The notes: generated by a model not told the origin, from the letters alone. Shown: positions 1 through 5,469, counted from the stretch's first letter. The stretch is 6,149 nucleotides of DNA from Damh-18 sp036275695 (GCA_036275695.1 DASUDI010000030.1:1-6149), one strand, 5' to 3'. Program-made: numbers and translations.

Positions 1-37
1 GCGCGCATGCCGTGGAATAAATAATAATGGCTTGGAT

Positions 38-937
38 ATGAAGCACAGTGATTCAGCGCTCAACATAAAAGGATTTTTTGACCCAGTGACGCACACGATT
101 AGTTATGTGGTTGCCGATGATGTTCAGAAGGAGTGTGTTGTCATAGATAGCGTGCTCGATTATGAGCCACAGAGCGCGACTGTTACCCACACCCGCGCGG
201 ATGAACTTATCGCGTATATCAGAGCGCGGGGGTATGTGCTCACATGGATTTTAGAAACACACGTACACGCGGATCATGTATCAGCAGGCGCGTATCTAAA
301 ATCTGCGCTTGGCGGACGTACTGCTATTGGTGCTGGTATTGGTATCGTACAGAATTTTTTTGGAGAGGTATTTGGTGAGGGGGATGATTTTGCGCGTGAC
401 GGAAGTCAGTTTGACACAACGTGGCATGATGGCGACACTTTTACCGTGGGAACATATACCGCGACAGTACTCCATGTTCCGGGACACACACCCGCAGATG
501 TTGCGTATCTTATGGGTGATGCTCTTTTTGTGGGCGATACCCTTTTTATGCCAGATTATGGAAGCGCTCGCTGTGATTTTCCAGGCGGAAGTGCTGATGA
601 CCTGTATTCGTCCGTGCGCAAACTTTACCAATTACCCAACGAGACGCGAATTTTTCTCTGCCATGACTATCTACCCGAAGGTCGTGAGGCCTACCTATGG
701 GAGACAACGGTGGGTGAGGAGCGACTTAAAAATGTACACCTGAATGATGCTGTTATTCGAGATGACTTTGTACGTATGCGCACCACTCGTGATGCCACGC
801 TTGGTATGCCCGCACTCATTATTCCTGCGTTACAGGTAAACATGCGCGCAGGAATATTTCCGCAGGATGACACGGGGCGTGCATTTCTCAAGATTCCCGT
901 AAATAGCGTGTTTTCAAGGAAAGCGACTAAGGGATAG
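38..937 (+). CDS. MBL-fold persulfide dioxygenase (Blh/ETHE1-like)
   Basis: This is a metallo-beta-lactamase-fold enzyme of the bacterial Blh/ETHE1 persulfide dioxygenase type. That family oxidises glutathione persulfide or related sulfane sulfur to sulfite with a mononuclear iron in the cytoplasm. Counting from the ATG at 38 (299 aa), the metal-binding signature HVHADH is at residues 75-80. Further ligands are His150 in HVPGHTPAD, Asp167 in VGDTLF and His209 in CHDY. The family-typical stretches FARDGSQFD, PDYGSARCDFPGG and VNMRAG are all present, so the protein looks intact and full length. The start is uncertain: an in-frame TTG lies at 32 and the frame stays open to the window edge. ATG 38 fits the usual family N-terminus. 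There is no Shine-Dalgarno; an AATAAT at 23-28 could be a -10 giving a near-leaderless mRNA. A glyoxalase II-like hydrolase is the alternative, but the conserved blocks favour the dioxygenase. Confidence 0.88.
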   Translation: MKHSDSALNIKGFFDPVTHTISYVVADDVQKECVVIDSVLDYEPQSATVTHTRADELIAYIRARGYVLTWILETHVHADHVSAGAYLKSALGGRTAIGAGIGIVQNFFGEVFGEGDDFARDGSQFDTTWHDGDTFTVGTYTATVLHVPGHTPADVAYLMGDALFVGDTLFMPDYGSARCDFPGGSADDLYSSVRKLYQLPNETRIFLCHDYLPEGREAYLWETTVGEERLKNVHLNDAVIRDDFVRMRTTRDATLGMPALIIPALQVNMRAGIFPQDDTGRAFLKIPVNSVFSRKATKG

Positions 938-970
938 TGGCTAAAGCGCATGTGTAAAACAATAATTTTA

Positions 971-999
971 TTGACACATGTATAAATTATATACATAAT
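971..999 (+). promoter_or_regulatory. Strong sigma70-type promoter of the Cys-rich gene
   Basis: A perfect -35 TTGACA (971-976) is separated by 17 bp from a 5/6 match -10, CATAAT (994-999). This is the best promoter in the window. Transcription would start near 1006, giving a leader of about 44 nt to the TTG start at 1050. The spacer contains a 7-bp inverted repeat, annotated separately. Confidence 0.75.
978..996. promoter_or_regulatory. Inverted repeat inside promoter spacer, candidate operator
   Basis: ATGTATA (978-984) and TATACAT (990-996) form a perfect 7-bp dyad with a 5-bp centre. It lies between the -35 and -10 boxes and overlaps the first three bases of the -10. A protein bound here would block RNA polymerase. 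AT-rich dyads of this size are typical sites for dimeric winged-helix or TetR-type repressors. No regulator gene is in the window, so operator function is inferred from position. AT-rich sequence also makes chance dyads more likely. Confidence 0.45.
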
Positions 1000-1036
1000 G
1001 GGAAATGCGAAACCTGTGTTCTTTGATTTTAAAATG

Positions 1037-1042
1037 AGGAGG
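1037..1042 (+). promoter_or_regulatory. Strong Shine-Dalgarno fixing a TTG start
   Basis: AGGAGG is followed by 7 nt and then TTG at 1050. It is the only consensus ribosome binding site I see in the window, and it decides the start of the 65-residue gene. The ATG at 1034 overlaps this site and reads only eight codons before a stop. Confidence 0.8.
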
Positions 1043-1049
1043 AAGTGCG

Positions 1050-1247
1050 TTGAAATCTAAATGTGGTAACCAGTGCTGCGACTGTGGTGGACGGGATGAT
1101 GTCGGGGGTGGGGTGTCGAGCGAAACGAATATCGACACAACATGTCGTTCCGCCCATGATATGGCGCTCGTAAATCCGTATGAGGAGGGAAGTCGAGCGA
1201 ACACGCTATTCAAAGCATTGGTTGAAATGCGTGAGAGTAAGGGGTAA
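1050..1247 (+). CDS. Small Cys-rich protein of unknown function
   Basis: This is a 65-residue protein that I do not recognise. Its N-terminus is Cys- and Gly-rich, with Cys5, Cys9, Cys10 and Cys12 in a CGNQCCDCGG context, and a later Cys32 followed by His36. This pattern could bind a metal or an Fe-S cluster, or carry reactive thiols. The C-terminal half (NPYEEGSRANTLFKALVEMR) is more ordinary and probably helical. No signal peptide or membrane segment is visible. The TTG start is chosen because a consensus Shine-Dalgarno sits 7 nt upstream. The gene has its own strong promoter and its own intrinsic terminator, so it is a monocistronic and probably well expressed unit. The neighbouring persulfide dioxygenase suggests, weakly, a link to sulfur or thiol chemistry. 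Coding status is supported by these flanking signals rather than by homology. Confidence 0.65.
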   Translation: MKSKCGNQCCDCGGRDDVGGGVSSETNIDTTCRSAHDMALVNPYEEGSRANTLFKALVEMRESKG

Positions 1248-1317
1248 TACGAGGAAGTCAGACGTATAGATTTCCGAGTGGCCTTCGTTACATACGCGCA
1301 TGCGGGCTGGTGCGGTC

Positions 1318-1359
1318 ACCGCTTCATCAAGAGCAAGATCTTGATGAAGCGGTTTTTTT
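1318..1359 (+). terminator. Intrinsic terminator of the Cys-rich gene
   Basis: A perfect 15-bp stem (1318-1332 with 1339-1353) has a 6-nt loop and runs into seven T residues (1353-1359). It acts on the plus strand, 70 nt after the small gene's stop. On the minus strand the stem is not followed by a U-tract, so it is a poor terminator for the facing carboxypeptidase gene. The upstream edge carries GCGGTCACCGC, an odd palindrome with the same GGTnACC core as the palindromes near 5450 and 6040. Confidence 0.9.
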
Positions 1360-1387
1360 GATTTGACAGGAAAAGAAAAAATTACTT

Positions 1388-2314
1388 TTAATCAAAAATA
1401 TTGATGAGATATGTATCGATAGTGCGCTGGTCGAGGTCGTAGAAGTACTGCTCGTCATCATGGAGGTCATCGGCAAGTTTTTCTCCTACAAACCTCCAAT
1501 GCCACGGTTCGTAAATATAGTAACCGTTGTTTTCTGGATAGGAAAGTATGAAGCCGTAGCGGTGCGCGTATTTTTGGAGCCACGCAAATGCTTCAGTCTG
1601 CTCAAATCCCGTGAGACCACCGAGTGCTCTGGTGGTGAAATCGACGGTGGTGCCAAGTTGATGTTCAGAATATCCTTGGTCTGCGGAAAAAGTGTTTGCG
1701 CCTGAGCCGTATTGTACCGTGTACGCACTTTTAAGGTCGGCTTGCTCATCAAATGAACGGTAGGCAGACAATACAAGTAATTCAATGCCGTCATCGAGCG
1801 CGTCTTGAAGCATGTCGAGAAGGAAGGGGAGCATTTTTGCGTCCACGTATTCAGGCACGTCATCAGGTCGCGTGAGAAATTCTTTAGGAACAGAACTCAC
1901 TTTTTCTGGCACATAGTGTTCATTGAGAAAGTAGACTTTTGAGTATTTTTGTAAGAGTTTCGGGTCTATTTTTGAGAGTTTATCAAGTTTCCCAACAGTT
2001 CCAGATATTTTTTTTATCTGCGCCTCAAAATCATCATTTTTTGCGCGCTCACTCTCAAGTTCTGAGAGGAGTGTTGCGTTATTTTCTGTGCAAAGCGCGT
2101 GTTCTTGTTCAAGTGTCGCGTATACGGCACTGAGGCTTTCAAAAGAGTTTGTGGTATCTCCAAGTGACTGTTCTGTTGAGGTGAGCTGAGTTGAGAGTGC
2201 TGATTTATTCGTACGCTCATTGTTGAGAAGTGTGTTTTGGTAGATAAGTCCACCAATGAGCGCAAGCGAGAGAAGGGTAAGGAGTGTGATGAGAATACGA
2301 TTGTGGGTGCGCAT
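1388..2314 (-). CDS. Membrane-anchored VanY-type D,D-carboxypeptidase (M15B)
   Basis: This is a zinc D-alanyl-D-alanine carboxypeptidase of the VanY / peptidase M15B family, which removes the terminal D-Ala from peptidoglycan stem peptides outside the membrane. Counting from the ATG at 2314 (308 aa), a single hydrophobic helix spans about residues 7-25 and acts as an uncleaved anchor. A low-complexity, probably coiled-coil stalk covers about 30-110, and the catalytic domain about 140-290. The domain shows SAYRSFDEQ near 183, the zinc motif SEHQLGTTVD (216-225, His218 and Asp225), and EPWHWR with Glu269 and His272. All catalytic and zinc residues appear present. The frame is open to ATG 2377, but the hydrophobic anchor and an extended -10 ending 7 nt before 2314 favour the short start; ATG 2323 is also possible. 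There is no Shine-Dalgarno. It is divergent from rpsF and has no operon partner in the window. Vancomycin resistance should not be assumed: no vanA/H/X genes are present. Confidence 0.9.
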   Translation of the reverse strand: MRTHNRILITLLTLLSLALIGGLIYQNTLLNNERTNKSALSTQLTSTEQSLGDTTNSFESLSAVYATLEQEHALCTENNATLLSELESERAKNDDFEAQIKKISGTVGKLDKLSKIDPKLLQKYSKVYFLNEHYVPEKVSSVPKEFLTRPDDVPEYVDAKMLPFLLDMLQDALDDGIELLVLSAYRSFDEQADLKSAYTVQYGSGANTFSADQGYSEHQLGTTVDFTTRALGGLTGFEQTEAFAWLQKYAHRYGFILSYPENNGYYIYEPWHWRFVGEKLADDLHDDEQYFYDLDQRTIDTYLINIFD

Positions 2315-2321
2315 ACATGAC

Positions 2322-2330
2322 ATTCTAACA
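2322..2330 (-). promoter_or_regulatory. Extended -10 placed for leaderless transcription
   Basis: On the minus strand TG-T-TAGAAT (2330 to 2322) is an extended -10 element with 5/6 match in the hexamer. Exactly 7 nt separate it from the ATG at 2314, so the predicted first transcribed base is the A of that ATG. No good -35 box is present, which is normal for extended -10 promoters. Confidence 0.5.
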
Positions 2331-2441
2331 CATAAGCGTTTAGTTGAACTATGAGTATAGGTGTGGTACTGTACCAACGTTATTAGGGGGTGTTATGACG
2401 TGCCAAGCGGCGCGCCATAGTGTCCAAGATAATGATATATA

Positions 2442-2981
2442 ATGTCAAAATCAACAATGCCAACAACTGAGGCGAGCACTGAGAATTTCGATGAGCGAAA
2501 TGCTTATGAGCTTGCCTTCCACATACTTCCAACAGTTGTTGAAGGGGAGGTGAACAGTGTTTTTGATACACTCAAAGCACACATTACTCAGATGGGCGAA
2601 ATCTTCGATGAGGAGAAACCCGAGCGCGTAGAACTCGCGTATCCAATTGTTAAATCAGCGGAGGGAAAAAATCGAAAATACGCAAGCGCGTATTTCGGTT
2701 GGGTACGACTTTCGCTTAACGCGGATAAGGTCGCGGAGTTACTCGAAGAAATCAACGCGATGCCGGAGATGCTTCGTTCAATAATGGTAAAACTTACCGC
2801 ATTTGAAGAAGCGCACCCATATCGCTTTCATGAAAATCGAAAGTCTCATAAAATGGTAGAAGTAGTTGATGAAGAGGTGGTTGGAGAAGTGCGAACAGAA
2901 GATGAAGAAGGTGGAGAGGTTTCAGATGAAGCACTTGAAGAGTCACTCGAAAAGATCGCGCATGACGAAGAGGTGAAGTAG
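2442..2981 (+). CDS. rpsF: Small ribosomal subunit protein bS6
   Basis: bS6 binds 16S rRNA in the central domain of the 30S platform as a heterodimer with bS18. At 179 aa it is longer than the usual 95-135. The S6 fold covers about residues 20-138, starting at YELAFHILP. The core includes the conserved strand KYASAYFGWVRL and ends with a basic stretch around HENRKSHK. About 20 polar residues precede the core. The C-terminus (about 139-179) is a strongly acidic tail rich in Glu and Asp. ATG 2442 is the first start; Met6 at 2457 is an alternative. There is no Shine-Dalgarno. A GATAAT (2428-2433) lies 8 nt upstream and would fit a near-leaderless transcript, although no -35 box is visible. It is first in the rpsF-ssb-rpsR cluster, 24 nt before ssb. 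Confidence 0.95.
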   Translation: MSKSTMPTTEASTENFDERNAYELAFHILPTVVEGEVNSVFDTLKAHITQMGEIFDEEKPERVELAYPIVKSAEGKNRKYASAYFGWVRLSLNADKVAELLEEINAMPEMLRSIMVKLTAFEEAHPYRFHENRKSHKMVEVVDEEVVGEVRTEDEEGGEVSDEALEESLEKIAHDEEVK

Positions 2982-3005
2982 TTTATAACCATAACACACA
3001 CGTAT

Positions 3006-3449
3006 ATGTACCTTAACAAAGCAATGATTTACGGAAATCTTACCCGCAATCCTGAAATGCGCGCGCTTCCGAGTGGTATGCAGGTATGTACCTTCGGTAT
3101 TGCCACTAACCGCGTATATAATGATCGTGACGGTAAGCGACAAGAGGCAACTGAGTATCACAACATCGTAGTATTCGGAAAGCAGGGAGAAAACTGCGCC
3201 AAGTATCTCACCAAAGGTGCGAGCGCGTTTGTGGAAGGAAGTCTTCGTACCACAAGTTGGGAGAAGGATGGGGCGAAGCAGTACCGTACGGAAATTGTGG
3301 CGGACAGAGTACAGTTTGGACCTCGTGGAGGAGGTGCGCCCGCGAGTGACGCAAAAAGTAACAGCGTTATTCCTGACAGAGCACCTGATATGGGGGGTAT
3401 GCCTGAGTATCCCGAGGAAGAGATAAATCCCGAAGACATTCCGTTCTAG
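3006..3449 (+). CDS. ssb: Single-stranded DNA-binding protein
   Basis: SSB coats single-stranded DNA in replication, repair and recombination and recruits partners through its C-terminal tip. The 147-residue protein has the usual two parts. The OB fold covers residues 1-105: it starts MYLNKAMIYGNLTRNPEMR, includes EYHNIVVFGK at 50-59, and has a conserved aromatic Trp85. A Gly/Pro/Ser-rich linker (about 106-135) follows, then an acidic end PEDIPF (142-147) that matches the conserved DDIPF tip. Length and organisation are typical of a tetrameric bacterial SSB. It sits between rpsF and rpsR, the classic arrangement that co-expresses it with ribosomal proteins. The ATG at 3006 is preceded by CGTAT and no Shine-Dalgarno, so translation may depend on coupling or an unstructured AT-rich leader. 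Confidence 0.97.
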   Translation: MYLNKAMIYGNLTRNPEMRALPSGMQVCTFGIATNRVYNDRDGKRQEATEYHNIVVFGKQGENCAKYLTKGASAFVEGSLRTTSWEKDGAKQYRTEIVADRVQFGPRGGGAPASDAKSNSVIPDRAPDMGGMPEYPEEEINPEDIPF

Positions 3450-3489
3450 TGTGAGCACTTTATTAGCAACATAATGTAAAAAGAAGTAT

Positions 3490-3681
3490 ATGGAAAAGAA
3501 AACAACCAATACGGAACATTTCGATTTTAAAGATGTGGCACGTCTACGCGCCAATCTTAATCCGCATGCACGTATTCACGGACGAAAGCGAACTGGGTTA
3601 AGCGCGCATGAGCAGCGCTCATTCGCACAAGCAGTGAAGCGCGCGCGGTTCATGGCACTTATACCGTACGTGGCAGAGTAG
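3490..3681 (+). CDS. rpsR: Small ribosomal subunit protein bS18
   Basis: bS18 pairs with bS6 on the 30S platform. The 63-residue protein is at the short end for the family. It shows the S18 core in order: FDFKDVARLRANLNPHARI, a basic segment GRKRTGLSAHEQRSFAQAVKRAR, and the terminal FMALIPYV. In E. coli the corresponding helix reads RRITGT...QRQLARAIKRARYLSLLPY, a clear match. The zinc-type N-terminal Cys motif of some S18 paralogues is absent. It is third in the cluster, 40 nt after ssb, and ends 11 nt before a long hairpin, so rplI (bL9) does not follow as it does in many bacteria. The ATG is preceded by AAGAAGTAT, only a weak Shine-Dalgarno. Confidence 0.95.
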   Translation: MEKKTTNTEHFDFKDVARLRANLNPHARIHGRKRTGLSAHEQRSFAQAVKRARFMALIPYVAE

Positions 3682-3692
3682 TGTAAGAGAAA

Positions 3693-3753
3693 CGCACGAG
3701 GAGCGCAAAAATGGACAAGGAAACCCTTGTCCATTTTTGCGGTCCTCCGTGCG
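3693..3753. terminator. Bidirectional terminator between rpsR and efp
   Basis: A 28-pair hairpin has left arm 3693-3720, loop AAAC 3721-3724 and right arm 3725-3753, with one mismatch (3703/3742) and one bulged base (3747). The inner stem GGACAAGG/CCTTGTCC is flanked by A-runs and T-runs that pair with each other. Either strand therefore reads as a GC stem followed by ATTTTTG. That symmetry fits a terminator serving both convergent genes. Confidence 0.8.
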
Positions 3754-3782
3754 CCATAAAATCTACGACATGCGTTACCGTA

Positions 3783-3813
3783 GTGCGCCCGCGAGCTTTG
3801 CTCGCGGGCGCAC
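3783..3813. repeat. GC-rich perfect palindrome after efp
   Basis: A perfect 14-bp inverted repeat (3783-3796 with 3800-3813) has a TTT loop and an almost entirely G/C stem apart from the arm ends. It lies 9 bp beyond the efp stop codon on the efp transcript. No U-tract follows on either strand, so it is not a canonical terminator. It could protect the efp mRNA 3' end, work with the adjacent terminator, or be a dispersed REP-like element. Only one copy is in the window. Confidence 0.7.
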
Positions 3814-3822
3814 CCCCAACAC

Positions 3823-4404
3823 CTATGCTTTTTCGACTCGCTCCGTGTATTGTCCATCTTCCGTATTGATACGGACGATGTCACCTTCGTTGATAAACAT
3901 GGGCACCTGTATGGTTACGCCTGTTTCGAGTTTTGCTTCTTTGGTCGCTCCCGATGAGGTGTTACCCTTTACGGCGGGTGCTGCCTCAGTTACTTTAAGG
4001 TCTACCTTGATAGGCATTTTGATACCAATAATCTCCTCATTGAATACTACCGCGTCAATGACCGTTTTTGGTTTTAAAAAGCGTATTTCATTTCCCACTA
4101 CTGAGTCAGTGAGCGAGAAACGCTCACTTGGTTTTCCAGGAATATTAAACCAATACTCTCCCTTGCCCGCATTCGGGTAAATGTACTCGATTTGACGTGA
4201 TTCAATGTCCGCTTCTTCAGCGGTTTCATTTTGATGAAAAGTTTGCTCAATAACCTTGCCGCTAATGAGGCTTTTGAGTTTGGTGATATTGACTGGCTTG
4301 CGTTGTTGTTTTCTAAACACATGTGACGCAACCACAATACATGGCTCACCGTTTAAAATAATGACTTTTTTGAGTGTAATCTCATTGTACGACAGGACAG
4401 ACAT
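3823..4404 (-). CDS. efp: Translation elongation factor P
   Basis: EF-P binds between the P and E sites and rescues ribosomes stalled on polyproline. The ATG at 4404 gives 193 aa, close to the usual 185-190, and puts SYNEITLKKVIILNGEP at the N-terminus where the family has it; the frame upstream of it has no EF-P similarity. Domain I (KOW-like) covers about 1-65. The OB domains II and III follow, with FSLTDSVVGNEIRFLKP in the middle and the signature EGDIVRINTEDGQYTERV at the end. The loop that carries the modified Lys34 in E. coli (PGKG) reads FRKQQRKP here (residues 30-37). It is basic but without the PGKG motif, so the modification is uncertain. The gene is transcribed away from the sigma factor gene across a 56-bp gap and has no clear Shine-Dalgarno or promoter. 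Confidence 0.96.
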   Translation of the reverse strand: MSVLSYNEITLKKVIILNGEPCIVVASHVFRKQQRKPVNITKLKSLISGKVIEQTFHQNETAEEADIESRQIEYIYPNAGKGEYWFNIPGKPSERFSLTDSVVGNEIRFLKPKTVIDAVVFNEEIIGIKMPIKVDLKVTEAAPAVKGNTSSGATKEAKLETGVTIQVPMFINEGDIVRINTEDGQYTERVEKA

Positions 4405-4460
4405 AACATTTTTGGTGTATGATGGGTAATAAGTAAGGACGGGAGCAATAGTACCAGTAT

Positions 4461-5042
4461 ATGTTCGGACTTTCAACAGATGAGAATGTGCGCGCTTTGA
4501 GCGATGAGTTGATCGTGATGCGTGTACAGCGAGAACCATGGCTTTTTACGGTGTTGCTTGATAGGTATCAGGACGCGTTTTTGCGTAAGGCAAAGACCAT
4601 TATCTATAATGAACAAGATGCTGAGGAGGTTGTGCAAGATGCGTTTACAAAAATATACGTGCACGCGCATACGTTTCAGACGCGTGAGGGGGCAAAGTTT
4701 ACCTCATGGGCGTATACTATTCTCATAAACACCGCACTCACGCGTTACCAAAAATGCGTGAAGGAGGGGAAGCGCACCATGCTCTTAGAGCCCGAATACC
4801 TTGAATTATTAGAGGGGAGTACTGAGCATAGTGGACTCAATCTCACCAAGGACGCGGTGGATAGGGTGCTTGTGAGGTTGCCGGGACATTTTGCCAAGGT
4901 ATTACGCTTGCACTACATTGAGCGGTGGTCACACAAGGACATCGCGCAGGAGACCGGTGAGAGTGTGGGAGCGGTAAAGGCCCGTATTCATCGGGCTAAA
5001 GCCGAGTTTCGTAAAGAATCAGGAGGCACCGTGCCACTGTAA
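4461..5042 (+). CDS. ECF-type sigma-70 family RNA polymerase sigma factor
   Basis: This is a two-domain alternative sigma factor that directs RNA polymerase to a specific set of promoters. In the 193-residue protein, region 2 spans about residues 26-95. It includes YQDAFLRKAKTIIYNEQDAEEVVQDAFTKIY in outline (core binding, DAEEVVQDAF at 53-62) and TSWAYTILINTALTRY (81-96), which resembles the -10 recognition helix. A linker covers about 100-130. Region 4 spans about 131-185, with LPGHFAKVLRLHYIERWSHKDIA and the recognition helix ESVGAVKARIHRAKAEFR. Regions 1.1 and 3 are absent, as in the ECF/RpoE class. The start at ATG 4461 follows GTAT with no nearby Shine-Dalgarno; a GGGAG at 4441-4445 is too far upstream. 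It is divergent from efp and followed after 35 nt by a small membrane protein on the same strand. I see no Cys-rich zinc anti-sigma gene. Confidence 0.92.
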   Translation: MFGLSTDENVRALSDELIVMRVQREPWLFTVLLDRYQDAFLRKAKTIIYNEQDAEEVVQDAFTKIYVHAHTFQTREGAKFTSWAYTILINTALTRYQKCVKEGKRTMLLEPEYLELLEGSTEHSGLNLTKDAVDRVLVRLPGHFAKVLRLHYIERWSHKDIAQETGESVGAVKARIHRAKAEFRKESGGTVPL

Positions 5043-5077
5043 CCATTATCTTTCATAGAGAGTTATACAAAACAACC

Positions 5078-5395
5078 ATGAATACATTACGCAAAAAAAT
5101 AATGAGACGCATATATTACGCTTACGTGTTACGCATGGTAACGCGAGGTGGTGTGTGGCAGAGTGTGGTTATGATGCTGTCCATGATACTGCTCACGCGG
5201 TTTGTGTCACTTGGGAACGTGCTTAATAATTTTATGCATGTAGAAGTGTCACGTATTGGCGCGTTTACCTACAATGCGTTAAGTACCACGGAAATGGGGA
5301 CTATCGCGCTTATGGGAGTGTTCCTGTTCTCTCTTCTTTCTTTTCGCATGAGTGTTGTGCCACGGAGACATGGGTATCAGAAGCAAATCGCGTAA
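5078..5395 (+). CDS. Small two-helix membrane protein next to sigma factor
   Basis: This is a 105-residue protein that I do not recognise. It has a strongly basic N-terminus (RKKIMRRIYYAYVLR, residues 5-19), a hydrophobic helix at about 26-44, a less hydrophobic loop at about 45-72, a second helix at about 73-89, and a short basic tail (PRRHGYQKQ). By the positive-inside rule both ends face the cytoplasm and the 28-residue loop is outside. It starts 35 nt after the sigma factor stop with no promoter seen between, so the two are probably co-transcribed. Position and topology make it a candidate membrane partner or anti-sigma factor. It lacks the HxxxCxxC zinc anti-sigma motif and has only about 25 cytoplasmic residues before the first helix, so this role is a guess. 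There is no Shine-Dalgarno; the upstream sequence is A-rich. Confidence 0.75.
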   Translation: MNTLRKKIMRRIYYAYVLRMVTRGGVWQSVVMMLSMILLTRFVSLGNVLNNFMHVEVSRIGAFTYNALSTTEMGTIALMGVFLFSLLSFRMSVVPRRHGYQKQIA

Positions 5396-5425
5396 GTAAA
5401 ATCTCAATCACGCATAAACAAAACA

Positions 5426-5469
5426 ACAAAGGGTCACCCTTCGCAAACCTGCGAAGGGTGACCCTTTGT
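5426..5469. repeat. Perfect 20-bp palindrome, copy 1 of twin hairpins
   Basis: The arms 5426-5445 and 5450-5469 are perfectly complementary around an AACC loop. The arms begin ACAAAGGGTCACCCTTCGCA. Each arm holds its own odd palindrome (GGGTCACCC, GGGTGACCC), so the structure is nested. The ends AAAGGG/CCCTTT give a weak terminator-like flank on both strands. It follows the two-helix protein gene by 30 nt and probably ends the sigma operon. The same 44 bases recur exactly at 6015-6058. Confidence 0.9.

Noticed and set aside
1363..1391. TTGACA at 1363-1368 as a plus-strand promoter into the carboxypeptidase 3' end
   Set aside because: The best hexamer at 17-18 bp spacing (TTTTAA) is poor and no plus-strand gene follows. 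At most it could be a weak antisense promoter.
2324..2377. Longer carboxypeptidase starting at 2377
   Set aside because: The extra N-terminal residues (MVQYHTYTHSS...) are polar and not family-like, and the region holds an extended -10 promoter. ATG 2314 or 2323 puts the membrane anchor at the N-terminus.
2409..2416. GGCGCGCC palindrome upstream of rpsF as an operator or S6:S18 leader motif
   Set aside because: It is only 8 bp, with no convincing hairpin or CCG-bulge structure around it. It may simply be a chance GC palindrome.
2438..2443. Perfect TATAAT overlapping the rpsF start codon as its promoter -10
   Set aside because: It overlaps the ATG at 2442, so transcription would start inside the gene. 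No -35 sits 16-18 bp upstream. It could only serve a start at Met6 (2457).
2943..3554. Long minus-strand open frame opposite ssb and rpsR
   Set aside because: It lies antisense to clearly coding ssb and rpsR and its translation resembles no protein; it is a shadow frame.
4405..4539. N-terminally extended EF-P starting at 4539
   Set aside because: The first 45 residues have no EF-P similarity and would overlap the divergent sigma gene start. ATG 4404 matches the family N-terminus.
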